Shown here one piece after another: positions 1 through 9,223 of a DNA stretch of 64,000 nucleotides (the stretch's first letter is position 1; the number at the start of each line of letters is the position of its first letter). Position numbers and translations under genes: made by a program. This DNA is from JBGSOV01 sp964558715 (GTDB taxonomy: Bacteria > Patescibacteriota > Gracilibacteria > CAIRYL01 > GCA-016699755): assembly GCA_964558715.1 (NCBI GenBank), contig CAZLFD010000003.1, positions 4,008 to 68,007 of the forward strand, in the 5' to 3' direction. A model generated the notes under the pieces. That model was not told the DNA's origin and did not search any database. It was given only the letters and a program-made list of their open reading frames with translations.

Positions 1-1497
1 AAAGTCGAGCGTTACTTCTTCGTTATTGACGAATTCGACAATGTTAGAGATGCGTTCACCTTGAAATTCGGCGAAAACGTTTCCAATATCACCATCATCT
101 ACCCCGTCAAACTCGAATGTCACGGCTTGAACGAGTACATCCTCTGGAGACCCAGCCTCTACTCTAATACGCGCGACCTCAACATCACTCTCACCCACCT
201 CGACCTCGTCGTCAGCGACAGACAAGAACTCGAAGTCCAAATCTCCAACTTCAACATCAGCAACACGCATGGTGTTACCACGGAGCGGGAAGTCACCGGT
301 TACTTCAACAGCACCACCGGTATCGGCACCCACAACCGTAAGATCGGCCGGGTCGACTACCAAGAAGTTATGTTCACCAGCAGAACCGGCAGCACTTAGG
401 TCTCCTGCAAGTACGATTGTCTTGGTATCACCAGACATCACGACAACTGGGTCAGAAGCGAGGTTGAGTGGAGCGATTTCATCGTCATTTGTAAAAGGAC
501 GATCAGAACCACGCTGTACCATACCATCAAACAGCTTGACATCATCGAAGTCGTTTTGGTCACCAAGGCCACCGTGGCTTACCACAATACCCGTCATTTC
601 GACATCTTCATTACCATTGTTGGTGACATCGAGGGCAAGGAACGGAACATTGGTACCGTTACGTGGAACAGACATAGCCTCTGGGCTTTGTGAAGAAAGA
701 CTGACTTCGAGAACGGCATCAGAAACACCGGTCGGTTCGTCGTCGTCTTCATCGTCGTCTTCGTCGTCGTCTTCGTCTTCATCCATGTCGTCTTCGTCGT
801 CTTCATCCGTAGGCTCACAGACATCTTCGCCATTGGCGACCTTGATGCTGTTGGCAAGGATCTTGGTTGATTCGGCACGGGTTACGTTACCGTTCGGGGT
901 GAAATTCGTAGGCGTCGTACCGCTAACAATACACTGATTGTAGGCGGTCGCGACATACTCGTAAAACCACTCACCCATCGGTACATCGACAAATGGAGGA
1001 GAAGGTTCGAGCATGGTCTCGATATCACCGGTCAAGAGGATGACCTTGAGCGCTGCAGAGCGGGTGATCGGGAGGTTGGGCCCGAAAGTACCGTCGGCAA
1101 AACCCTGGACGATGTCGAGGCCAGCGGCGATCTCGGCATACGGGAAGTACCAAGCGTCACTCGGGACGTCGGTAAAGGTTGGCGCACCTGCATCGGCAAA
1201 AGCCAACGCGAGGTCATCGACACTGTCGCCGTAAAACGCTTCGATGGCGAGCTTGGTCAGCTCGGCACGTGTCAGCGAGTTGTTTGGAAAGAACATCGTC
1301 TTGGGGTTGCCTTCGGCATCCTCAGTAGAGATGATGTCCTGTTCAGACAGATCGATAATGAAATCTTCAGCCCAATGGCCGCCGATATCAGTAAATGCCG
1401 GGGTTCCGGCTGTAGCTACTGGTGTAGCGATGAGGATCATGGACATTGCCACGGCCACACTCGATACACTAGCAAGCGTCTTCTTGAGAAGATTCAT
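1..1497 (-). CDS. S-layer-homology domain surface protein, C-terminus cut by window edge
   Basis: Open frame of 499 codons running off the left edge on the minus strand, so the C-terminus is missing. Residues 1-30 form a signal peptide (Lys pair, hydrophobic core, ending ATPVATA). Three S-layer-homology repeats follow at about 34-85, 107-160 and 166-215, each with the family hallmarks (F-x-D-V/I, W-[AY]-x(3)-[IA], and a TRAE/TRSA motif). Residues about 234-260 are an almost pure Asp/Glu linker, then a Val/Asp-rich beta-type domain. SLH domains normally bind secondary cell-wall polymers and anchor proteins on the cell surface. The acidic character of the rest fits a secreted surface protein. 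Forward-strand open frames here are shadows. Confidence 0.85.
   Translation of the reverse strand, partial: MNLLKKTLASVSSVAVAMSMILIATPVATAGTPAFTDIGGHWAEDFIIDLSEQDIISTEDAEGNPKTMFFPNNSLTRAELTKLAIEAFYGDSVDDLALAFADAGAPTFTDVPSDAWYFPYAEIAAGLDIVQGFADGTFGPNLPITRSAALKVILLTGDIETMLEPSPPFVDVPMGEWFYEYVATAYNQCIVSGTTPTNFTPNGNVTRAESTKILANSIKVANGEDVCEPTDEDDEDDMDEDEDDDEDDDEDDDEPTGVSDAVLEVSLSSQSPEAMSVPRNGTNVPFLALDVTNNGNEDVEMTGIVVSHGGLGDQNDFDDVKLFDGMVQRGSDRPFTNDDEIAPLNLASDPVVVMSGDTKTIVLAGDLSAAGSAGEHNFLVVDPADLTVVGADTGGAVEVTGDFPLRGNTMRVADVEVGDLDFEFLSVADDEVEVGESDVEVARIRVEAGSPEDVLVQAVTFEFDGVDDGDIGNVFAEFQGERISNIVEFVNNEEVTLDF
733..811. repeat. Triplet-repeat tract encoding an acidic linker
   Basis: Near-perfect trinucleotide tract made of CGT, CTT and CAT triplets on the plus strand, read on the minus strand as GAC, GAA and ATG codons. 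It encodes the Asp/Glu-rich hinge of the S-layer-homology protein. Such tracts are prone to length change by replication slippage, which would alter linker length without breaking the frame. Confidence 0.7.
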
Positions 1498-2445
1498 ATC
1501 TTCGTAAGAAAAAGAAAAAGTTTGTAAGCAAGTCACCAGAGATGACTAAGGTTGAAAGGGGTTGCAAAGCTTTGGGTTGCAAAGCTGTCATAGGTTAGGG
1601 CTTTCTCACTAGAAACGATTGCTGCTCTCCTTAAGATAGGAGAGGCTGGGTGAGGTCGAACAAAGATATCGACCCCTTACACTTCCCTCTAGCTCCCTTC
1701 GACCATGCTCGGGGCAGGTAGGGTCTTCGACAGGGGGAAAGCTATTCAGATATTCTGAATGTGTTTCATCATCACTTATATATACGCACACCTATCCCAA
1801 AGTGATGGGGTAGGCTTTTGATCCCGCCAAAGCGGAATCGGTTTTTCGATGATGTCAAAGGTCGTTCGTGATCCCGCCGGGTGGCGAGAAAGCCATTTAC
1901 GATGAGTTGTCCTCCTCCGCTAGCAACCTGCTTTTGTCGTCAGACATTTACATACCCGCCGATTATCCAGTATGTAGGGGTGTAAAGTCAACGATTTGCG
2001 CCTTGGTAGCGAACATCCGCCACTCTTTCTTAGAGACATGCGAAGTGTGCGATTGCGTGAATCGTGAGTCGAGAAGCAAAAATCTGACTCGCCTATATAA
2101 ACGAATGAAAAGCGAAAATGTTTCATTATTTCGTGTTGCGAGTACACTTTTTTTTTGTAAAGTATAATTTTGGGGCTTTGGGCAGTGAAAAGAGCATGTT
2201 ATCGGAGGTGGGGCTAGCGCGCGGAACTTCTCTCTCTGAAATCAGGGGGTTGAACAGCAAATAAAAAAAGAAACATACGGTACGAAGAGAACTCGGCCAC
2301 TCCTCAATTCCCCTTAACACAAACGGGGAAGCCTCCTGAAATCACACCGTTAATCTCATCCAAGCTTTCCTAACTCAGGTGAGGAGAAGCCGCATGCATG
2401 GGGAAACAAGACCCAAACTTATGCATCCGTTTAAGAGAAGCGGGG
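1498..2445. other. Long intergenic region without a convincing gene
   Basis: 948 nt between the divergently placed SLH gene and the end of the PEGA gene. Small open frames on both strands show no recognisable protein. It holds a dispersed hairpin repeat (1625-1660), a second imperfect repeat around 1683-1735 with two CTTCGAC words, two copies of TGATCCCGCC (about 1818 and 1869), an A/T-rich segment with a TATAAT at 2163-2168, and a 6 bp hairpin (TTCCCC/GGGGAA) near 2310-2335. The minus-strand promoter of the SLH gene should lie here but I could not place it. Confidence 0.5.
1625..1660 (+). repeat. Dispersed hairpin repeat, family A
   Basis: CTCTCC (1625-1630) and GGAGAG (1639-1644) form a 6 bp stem around the loop TTAAGATA, followed by GCTGGGTGAGGTCGAA. 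The same design (pyrimidine arm, about 7 nt loop, G-rich arm, then TGGAGGAGGTAGAT-like tail) recurs at 22101, 34998, 52597, 52707 (reverse) and 61388 (reverse). Confidence 0.6.
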
Positions 2446-3354
2446 TCATCGCCCAGCAAACGAAAACTCAAAATATTCACCATCTTGCTGAAAGATCAGC
2501 AGTTCACCGGCGCTGTAGAAACGAGCATCAGACTCGGCATCATTGCGAAAAAGAAATACCGGTGGGCTGCCCAAACGATGAAACATATATATACCGGTGT
2601 GAGTAATGGCGACAACAGATTCAGATTCGGGCAGATAAAAGGCCTGCTCGATGTTTTCGTCGAAGCGATGGAACAAGAGGTTTTCTTGAGTTTGCGTGTT
2701 TTTATACAAGATGCCGTTCCCCGAAAAATAGAGAAAGCCAGTGCCATCTGGCGAAAACCTGCCACGGGTGGCATCGGGCACATCTGAAACAAAACCCGGG
2801 AGCGTTCCGTGGATCAGCGAGAGTAATTCACCATTCGCGCTTACTCTATAGTCATCCGCTGCTTCGACAGCTCCAAAAAAACGTGTTTCACCACCATCGA
2901 CAATCTGGGCATCTTGTAAATCTGGATACCAACGGATATACCCTCTGCCCCAGGGGTCGAACAGCAGCGAAGAGAAATCGCCCAATGGTCTTGCAACGAG
3001 CGTTTCTGGAATAAGTTGTAGGTTGCGGTAGCGGTGTGAGTGAACCTGATCGACGATGATCTCTTCACAAAAAGTGTGGAATCCGGTCTGACGCAGACAC
3101 ACTCGCACATTGCCGGTCGGCACGCCCAAAAACACATCTGGTGAATTGCCGCGCGGTTGACCGTTGATAAAAACAGAGGCTCCCGGCGGAGAGGTCGTCA
3201 CCGATATGACACCAGTCGAGACCAGTTCGCCATCGTGCAGATCGAAGCGCCACCCTTGTGCCCACATGACGAGTAACGCCCCACCGATGAAAAAAAGCGG
3301 AGGCATAAGCAGGCGAAGCCACCATTGCGGAGGAAGATGATTGCGGTCGAACAT
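2446..3354 (-). CDS. Membrane-anchored PEGA-domain protein
   Basis: 302 residues. One N-terminal membrane helix (about 14-31) is followed by a PEGA domain at about 48-105, recognised from ISVTTSPPGASVFINGQ, a proline/glycine-rich turn and a second strand ending in CLRQTGFHTF. The remaining ~190 residues have alternating strand patterns that could be a beta-propeller, but I cannot assign them. PEGA domains occur in bacterial surface and S-layer-associated proteins. The start codon overlaps the cysS stop by one base (TGATG), so the two are translationally coupled. The function is not known beyond envelope location. Confidence 0.75.
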   Translation of the reverse strand: MFDRNHLPPQWWLRLLMPPLFFIGGALLVMWAQGWRFDLHDGELVSTGVISVTTSPPGASVFINGQPRGNSPDVFLGVPTGNVRVCLRQTGFHTFCEEIIVDQVHSHRYRNLQLIPETLVARPLGDFSSLLFDPWGRGYIRWYPDLQDAQIVDGGETRFFGAVEAADDYRVSANGELLSLIHGTLPGFVSDVPDATRGRFSPDGTGFLYFSGNGILYKNTQTQENLLFHRFDENIEQAFYLPESESVVAITHTGIYMFHRLGSPPVFLFRNDAESDARFYSAGELLIFQQDGEYFEFSFAGR

Positions 3355-4793
3355 CAGCTTACTGGCAAGAGGTCATATCCGTCAGAAGTATCTCGAATAG
3401 TAAACCCTAGTTCGGCAATGGCGTCGCGCAGGCGGTCGCTCTCGGGCCAATCTTTCTCTTGGCGGGCGACAAGCCGCTGCTCTGCCAAGGCGATGACTTC
3501 GGCAGGGGCTTTAGTGCCTTTGGGAAACAACGGCACACCGAAAGTATTTTGTGCGAGCGTAAAGAAACCCTGCATCGATTCAAGTTCATCTGCACTCAAA
3601 GGGAGGAGTGGCATGACATCAGACACCAATCCATGCACCGCCGCAATCGCCACAGAGGTGTTGAGGTCGTCATCCATGGCAGCTCTAAAGTCTTGCTCTG
3701 CTTGTTGCGCCAGCGATGCAACGCGGTTTTGCGGACGCGTTTCGCCATTGTCGCCACTTGTGGCGAGGTGTAAAAAATTACGGATTTTCTCGAGCCCGTT
3801 CGCTGCCGCAGTAATAGATTCATCGGTAAGATTCACTTTTGAACGGTAATGATTACTGACCAGAAAAAACCGCACCGCTTCGGTGCTGTTGCCTTTTTCA
3901 ATGAGGTCGGCCAGGGTATAAAAATTACCGAGTGATTTACTCATCTTCTTGCCATCGACCATCAGGTGTTCATTGTGCAGCCAAAAACGCGTCGGCTCGC
4001 ATTCATACCCGCAGGCCGATTGGGCGATTTCGTCTTCGTGATGGGGAAAGATCAGGTCGACCCCGCCAGAGTGAATATCGAACGGTAGGTCGAAATATTC
4101 ATTTTCCATCACCGAGCATTCTAAATGCCAGCCCGGGCGGCCGGGAAAATCGGTTCCCTCAAAATCAAAATTCCAACTGGGTTCTCCGGGTTTTTCAGCC
4201 TTCCAAAGTACGAAGTCTGACAGGTCGTGCTTTTCGACCTCATCTGCCATCGAACGCGTACCCGTTTTCAGGTTATCAAGGTCGAGATGCAAGAGTTTGC
4301 CGTACGTGTCATCTGCTGCCCACTTTTTTACATCGAAAAAAATCGAGCCATCCACTTCGTAGGCGTATCCACGTTTTGCAATATTACGAATCAATTCTTG
4401 CATGCCCACAATAAATTCCGTCGCCTTTGGGTTTGCAAAAAAAGCACTTTTAGGAATATTAAGCTGTTCAAGGTCGGCGTAAAACAAATCTTCATATTTT
4501 TGGGTGAACTGCTTCAGCGCCTGCATGGGCTCGGCATCTGGGTAAGCGATTTTAGAGTCACGGATGATCTTGTCTTCGATATCGGTAATATTCATCACCC
4601 ATTTCACGTTGTATTGATGACCATGCGTCAACCAACGGCGCAAGGTATCGGCGGCCAGATACGCACGCATGTTACCGATGTGCGCGTGGTTATAAACCGT
4701 TGGCCCGCAGGTATAAAATGAGACCTCGCCATCGCGAATCGGCGAGAACTTTTGGAGCGAGCGACCTAAGGTGTTGAAAAGCTGTAATGTCAT
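3354..4793 (-). CDS. cysS: Cysteinyl-tRNA synthetase
   Basis: 479 residues, normal for the family. It charges tRNA-Cys with cysteine in the cytoplasm. Visible signatures: YTCGPTVYNHAHIGN near residue 27-41, holding the first zinc-binding Cys (29) and the HIGH-type motif; GWHLECSVM with the second Cys; IHSGGVDLIFPHHEDE with the metal-binding His residues; and KKMSKSLGN near 280. The start at 4793 (MTLQLFNTLG) matches the family; the in-frame extension upstream does not. The gene is divergent from the glycosyltransferase at 4866, so the 72 nt between must hold both promoters. Confidence 0.97.
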   Translation of the reverse strand: MTLQLFNTLGRSLQKFSPIRDGEVSFYTCGPTVYNHAHIGNMRAYLAADTLRRWLTHGHQYNVKWVMNITDIEDKIIRDSKIAYPDAEPMQALKQFTQKYEDLFYADLEQLNIPKSAFFANPKATEFIVGMQELIRNIAKRGYAYEVDGSIFFDVKKWAADDTYGKLLHLDLDNLKTGTRSMADEVEKHDLSDFVLWKAEKPGEPSWNFDFEGTDFPGRPGWHLECSVMENEYFDLPFDIHSGGVDLIFPHHEDEIAQSACGYECEPTRFWLHNEHLMVDGKKMSKSLGNFYTLADLIEKGNSTEAVRFFLVSNHYRSKVNLTDESITAAANGLEKIRNFLHLATSGDNGETRPQNRVASLAQQAEQDFRAAMDDDLNTSVAIAAVHGLVSDVMPLLPLSADELESMQGFFTLAQNTFGVPLFPKGTKAPAEVIALAEQRLVARQEKDWPESDRLRDAIAELGFTIRDTSDGYDLLPVS

Positions 4794-4865
4794 CGTCAAT
4801 CGAGAATACTTGGAAGGAGGAAGATACTCCTCTAAACTTACTGCAAATCTCACCTTTTGCGCAAG

Positions 4866-6203
4866 ATGAAACTCGTTCTGATCGGTGCCGGCCCCCTACC
4901 GGGTGATAGCAACAAAGTCGCTTCTGCTGCCGGCTTACGTACAGAACAGTTTTTAGCCGAGCTGCCTGCTGATGCAGATATAACACTGATACTGATAGAA
5001 AAGAGCGACTCACGCACAAGTGAGCCGGAGCAGGCTGTGGATAAACGCAAATGCATCAGTATCGACAAAAATGACTCCCGCTTATTCAAGCGTGTAAAGC
5101 AAGCGTTCGCTGCGACAAAACCAGATGCCGTCATCGGTATTAATACCTTTCCGAGCTACGTCGCTGCCAAATGTGTTGACGACCAAACCCCGCTATGGGC
5201 AGATATAAATGGCTGGTCGCTGGCAGAAGTGCAGGCACAAGCATTTTCTAAACAGTCAAACACGCCTCTGGCAATGGCGATTGCACGCGAAAAAACCATT
5301 GTAAAAAGGGCAGATCGGTTCTCGGTTGTTTCGACAGCACAGAAATATGCTTTGTACGGCGAACTCGCCCTTCTTGGACGCTTGACAAAAGACACATTTA
5401 TGTACCCTTTTGTCGAAGTTGTCGAAAATACCTGTCGACCGCTGACCGCGTCAGAATCTGTACAAACATCGTCGAGCTTTCGCGGCAAGCAGATACCCGA
5501 AGATGCCTTTTTGCTGCTTTGGCTAGGCGGCTTTAATGCCTGGGCTGATGCAGAAACCCTCTTCAAAGTAATGGAAAAAGCGATTACTGCGGATGGAAAT
5601 ATCCATTTAGCGATTACCGGCGGCACATTGCCGGGTATCGATGAACAAACGTTTCCCGAGTTTCAGAAGCGAGTGGAAAATTCAAGCATTGCCGATCATA
5701 TTCATTTTCTCAGCTGGCTACCAAAGGCGAGATTGGTAGACCTGATGTACGAAAGTGATGTGGGTCTCAATATCGATCGCATGTGCATAGAGACCGAGAC
5801 CGGTGCCCGGAATCGCCTAAACGAAATGCTGCGCTTTCGTCTGCCGCTTATAACCACGGCTGGCTCTGAGATATCTCGCATTTTAGGTGAACACGGGGCA
5901 GCGCTTGTTTGCACAAGTGGAAACGTGTCTGATATCACTGATAAAATCTTGCTTTTATCCAAAGATATTGGAGAGCGCAAAAGAGTATCAGACTGCCAAG
6001 AAACCTTGATAAAAACGCGTTTTTGTGCGACAATTACTCAGAAGCCAGTACGGCAATGGATCACCAACATACAATGCGCCCCAGAACGGTATCAGAAAGG
6101 CACTCTCGGCAAGTTGGCACTACCGGTGGCAGCAGTGGGCTATTTGCGTACCAACGGGGTGCGCGCATTCTGGCGCAAACTTCGCCAACACATTGGTACA
6201 TAA
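4866..6203 (+). CDS. Glycosyltransferase, GT-B fold (family 4-like)
   Basis: 445 residues. Begins MKLVLIGAGPLPGDSNKVASAAG, a Rossmann start typical of the GT-B N-domain. The C-domain shows LLLWLGGFNAWADAETL, then HFLSWLPKARLVDLM and GARNRLNEMLRFRLPLI, matching the donor-binding region of family 1/4 transferases; an E-rich acceptor motif is present as ETETGARNRL. It probably transfers a sugar to a lipid or envelope polymer; donor and acceptor are unknown. ATG at 4866 is preferred over an in-frame TTG at 4857. It is followed, with overlap in another frame, by two solute-binding lipoproteins. Confidence 0.8.
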   Translation: MKLVLIGAGPLPGDSNKVASAAGLRTEQFLAELPADADITLILIEKSDSRTSEPEQAVDKRKCISIDKNDSRLFKRVKQAFAATKPDAVIGINTFPSYVAAKCVDDQTPLWADINGWSLAEVQAQAFSKQSNTPLAMAIAREKTIVKRADRFSVVSTAQKYALYGELALLGRLTKDTFMYPFVEVVENTCRPLTASESVQTSSSFRGKQIPEDAFLLLWLGGFNAWADAETLFKVMEKAITADGNIHLAITGGTLPGIDEQTFPEFQKRVENSSIADHIHFLSWLPKARLVDLMYESDVGLNIDRMCIETETGARNRLNEMLRFRLPLITTAGSEISRILGEHGAALVCTSGNVSDITDKILLLSKDIGERKRVSDCQETLIKTRFCATITQKPVRQWITNIQCAPERYQKGTLGKLALPVAAVGYLRTNGVRAFWRKLRQHIGT

Positions 6204-7672
6204 TCTGGCTTAAAAAAGCGCTTATTATTCTTTTAAGCGTCATCTTCGCCATGTCGCTGAGCGGCTGCCGAAAAAAATGTGAAGAGGGGTCTTCTACTTG
6301 GCCAGAATGCCAAAACATCGATGCGACACCGCCTCCCAACTACCGTGATATTGTCGTGTGGAACCTGCACGACCCAAGTGATGTGTTTCGCGGAGCGTTT
6401 CAAACATTTACCCAAACACGGGAGCAGGGGCTTAGCATCAACTATAAGCAATTTTCGAATCCTTACGAATACGAAGAACTTGTCATTAGCGAAATCGCAC
6501 AAGGCAAGGGGCCCGATGTGCTGGCCATCGACCCATTGTGGCTGACAAAGTACCCCGAACTGTTTGCGCCGATACCTCCAGATATCATGGTACCAGAACA
6601 GGTTGATGAGCAATTCTTTCCGGTCGTGAGCAAACACCTGGTCAAAACCGATCCGAGTACACAACTGGCGGATATTTTTGCGTTACCGCTCTATATCGAC
6701 ACCCTAGCGATCTACTACAACGCCAAGATTTTCCGCAATCAGCTCTACAAGATGAATAAGCCCGGTGAAACGTGGGAAGAAATCAAAGAACAAGCTTTTG
6801 ACATGACCGAACAAGATAAATCGATCGAGCGCTTTCGCCTGTCGACCATAGCGTTGGGCCGAGCCGACAATATTCGGTTAGCGGCGGATATAATCGCTAT
6901 GCTTTTTTTGCAGTACGGAGTAGACCTCTTTAACGATGCGGGAGATGCAGCCGTCATCGCCGAGGCGCAAGGCACAGCGGGCGGCAGTGGAAAAAAGTAT
7001 TTTCCTGGGGTGGAAGCGATGAACCTCTACACCGGTTTTTCAGATTCGCGCTATAAAAATTATTCGTGGAACCGCCTGATCACTGGGCTATATCCGCAAC
7101 TCGCTGAAATCGGTGCTTTTTCCCGTGGCAAGACGGCGATGATCCTTGGCTATTCAACCACATACAAAGACATTCTTGCTACCATCCAAGGGCTTGGCAA
7201 AAACAATGTCGCAACAATTATTCCGGATGATATCGACACCGTACCGGCACCGCAATTGAACGGCTTGAGCAATGATGCCCGTGTCGCACTCGCGCATTTC
7301 TACCCACTCGCCGTTTCTGTCCGCTCGGCTCATCGTGACGAGGCGTGGCAGCTTGTGCACTACCTCGCAACGAATCAGGATTTTGCTCGTCAATACCACC
7401 AACAGACCGGTAAGCCATCTGCACTCAAGGCACTCAACCCCGAGCAGCAATCAAAAGCGCTTCTTGGTGTGTTTGCCCGACAAGTACCCTATGCCGATCT
7501 TTTGAATGTAATAAGCACTGAAGACTTTGAGCAGATATTTAAAAATGCCATCAAAGAGCTCGAAGTACAAGGGCTCGAAGAGCAGGTCTTGCCCACTATG
7601 CAGCTGCGCTTACAGTGTCTGCTCGACCAGACAAAAGGTGAACAGCTCGATACCGATTGCCCTCAAGTTTAA
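6074..7672 (+). CDS. Extracellular solute-binding lipoprotein (family 1-like), first of tandem pair
   Basis: Periplasmic-binding-protein-like lipoprotein. The lipobox LSGC has its Cys codon at 6266-6268, preceded by a hydrophobic core (ALIILLSVIFAM) and two lysines. The mature part starts IVVWNLHDPSDVF and contains GKGPDVLAIDPLWL, typical of sugar-binding family 1 proteins. The start is unclear: canonical ATG codons exist only at 6056 and 6074, well inside the glycosyltransferase, and would give an odd 60-residue leader. The natural lipoprotein leader would begin near 6197-6200, where only ATA and ATC are available. It shares a Cys pattern with the next gene. No ABC permease or ATPase is nearby. 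Confidence 0.82.
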   Translation: MRPRTVSERHSRQVGTTGGSSGLFAYQRGARILAQTSPTHWYIIWLKKALIILLSVIFAMSLSGCRKKCEEGSSTWPECQNIDATPPPNYRDIVVWNLHDPSDVFRGAFQTFTQTREQGLSINYKQFSNPYEYEELVISEIAQGKGPDVLAIDPLWLTKYPELFAPIPPDIMVPEQVDEQFFPVVSKHLVKTDPSTQLADIFALPLYIDTLAIYYNAKIFRNQLYKMNKPGETWEEIKEQAFDMTEQDKSIERFRLSTIALGRADNIRLAADIIAMLFLQYGVDLFNDAGDAAVIAEAQGTAGGSGKKYFPGVEAMNLYTGFSDSRYKNYSWNRLITGLYPQLAEIGAFSRGKTAMILGYSTTYKDILATIQGLGKNNVATIIPDDIDTVPAPQLNGLSNDARVALAHFYPLAVSVRSAHRDEAWQLVHYLATNQDFARQYHQQTGKPSALKALNPEQQSKALLGVFARQVPYADLLNVISTEDFEQIFKNAIKELEVQGLEEQVLPTMQLRLQCLLDQTKGEQLDTDCPQV

Positions 7673-7685
7673 TAAGCCGTACCCA

Positions 7686-9218
7686 ATGCAAAACAAAATC
7701 ACTTCTGCCGCCATTCTTCAAACTTCAGCACCCAAGCTGCTGATGCTTATTGGAGTACTGGGTTTGATGCTGATAGTCTTTAGTGCTTGCCGTGAAAAAT
7801 GTGTTCCGGGAGCATCCATTTACCCCGAATGCCTCGAAAAGCCGATCGTACCCGAGCACGAACTGGTCGTGTGGAATTTGTATGAAGATGAAGATGTCTA
7901 CCAAGAGCAATTCAGCAAGTTTACCAAAGAGTATCCGATGGTCAAAATTAAATATCAGAGCTTTCCTGATGCCAAAGAATACAAAAACGCATTGATCAAG
8001 CAACTAGCTCTGGGCAATGGGCCAGATATCTTTGCCATGCCTTATGGATGGGTCGAAGAAAATATTGCTCTGCTCGCACCTGCGCCCATAACTACCGGTG
8101 CCGCGGGTGAACAGATATTAACGGTCGATCCCGAGGTGTATCGCGAACTCTTTCATCAGGCGATTAGTGAAGTACTCATTCGCACTGTCGATGGAGTCGA
8201 GCGAGTCTTTGGTGTTGCCCTCTATCTCGATACCCTTGCCTTGTATTACAATGGAAAAGCCCTTAATGGAGCGATTCCGGAGAAGTATAGCCCCGCTGCG
8301 AGTTGGACGGAAATGCGTGCCGATGCCGCCAAAATGACAAAACGCGATAGCGAAAGCGGCGCTGTAATACGCTCGGGTATCGCCCTCGGATCAGGCAAAA
8401 GCATACGCTACGCCCCAGACATTATAAGCCTGCTCTTTGTCCAGTATGGCGCAAGTATTTATGATGAAGCGATGCGCAAGAGTATCCTCGCAGCGTCACA
8501 AGATTCCACCCCATCTCAATCGACCGAAACCCCTGCCAAAGAAGCCTTCAAGCTCTATACCAGCTTTACCGATAAAGGTGCACGAAACTACAGTTGGGAT
8601 GAAGAAATGGCAGCAGATGATACCGCTGAGCTCGGAGCATTTTTACGCGGTGATATCGCTATGCTTTTTGGCTATTCCGACCTCACCAACGAACTGGAAG
8701 CAGCTCGAAAAACACTGCGGGAAGCAGGAGAGAATGGTCTGATCGATACTACAGAAATCCGCCATGCAAAAGCTCCACAATTAGTGAGCGATAACAACTA
8801 TCAATGGCCAGATATCAGTAATATAGCCAGCTTTAACGGGTTTTTTGTAGCAGCACAGTCTGAGCATCGGGCAAGTGCCTGGGCGTTGATCCTTCAGCTC
8901 GCTGATACCGATAGTGCACGTACCTATGCTGAAAAAACAGAAAGACCACCTGCCCGGCGCGACATCACCGAAGAAGTATTAAGAAATGGGAAATCGTCTC
9001 GCAAAGCCAAAATATTTGCAGATCAGGCCAAAACGGCGCGTGCACTGATTACGGGCGACCCCGATGACTTCGCGGTGATCATGCGATCTGCCGCCGACAT
9101 TGTCGCAAAGGGAGAATTATCTATTGAAGATGCATTGCAGCAAGCAGAAGAGCGCCTGCAATGCGTACTTGAACGTATCAAAGGCGATGCAACCAAAGCA
9201 AATTGCACTACGCTGTAA
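7686..9218 (+). CDS. Extracellular solute-binding lipoprotein (family 1-like), second of tandem pair
   Basis: 510 residues. Signal peptide with lipobox FSAC, lipid-modified Cys at residue 35. It is a diverged paralogue of the preceding protein: the same opening (ELVVWNLYEDEDVY), GNGPDIFAMPYGWV, LYLDTLALYYNGK and NYSW motifs in the same order. Both keep C-R-x-K-C and YPEC-type cysteines just after the lipobox and LQC plus a terminal Cys at the C-terminus, suggesting conserved disulfides. The gap to the upstream gene is 13 nt, so they are co-transcribed. The ligand is unknown; sugars or oligosaccharides are typical for the family, but without transport genes a surface-binding role is also possible. 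Confidence 0.85.
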   Translation: MQNKITSAAILQTSAPKLLMLIGVLGLMLIVFSACREKCVPGASIYPECLEKPIVPEHELVVWNLYEDEDVYQEQFSKFTKEYPMVKIKYQSFPDAKEYKNALIKQLALGNGPDIFAMPYGWVEENIALLAPAPITTGAAGEQILTVDPEVYRELFHQAISEVLIRTVDGVERVFGVALYLDTLALYYNGKALNGAIPEKYSPAASWTEMRADAAKMTKRDSESGAVIRSGIALGSGKSIRYAPDIISLLFVQYGASIYDEAMRKSILAASQDSTPSQSTETPAKEAFKLYTSFTDKGARNYSWDEEMAADDTAELGAFLRGDIAMLFGYSDLTNELEAARKTLREAGENGLIDTTEIRHAKAPQLVSDNNYQWPDISNIASFNGFFVAAQSEHRASAWALILQLADTDSARTYAEKTERPPARRDITEEVLRNGKSSRKAKIFADQAKTARALITGDPDDFAVIMRSAADIVAKGELSIEDALQQAEERLQCVLERIKGDATKANCTTL

Positions 9219-9223
9219 TCTAA

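Noticed and set aside
269..1234. Plus-strand open frames (for example a 222-residue Ser-rich frame)
   Set aside because: Shadows of the minus-strand SLH gene; the Ser runs are the complement of the Asp/Glu codons.
2136..2168. TTGCGA plus TATAAT as a promoter
   Set aside because: The spacer would be 21 nt and no gene follows downstream on the plus strand.
1868..2320. Small open frames on both strands in the first long gap
   Set aside because: No recognisable family, overlapping each other, no ribosome-binding site.
2163..2440. Possible tmRNA, 6S or SRP RNA in the gap before the PEGA gene
   Set aside because: Only isolated short hairpins; none of the conserved signatures of these RNAs.
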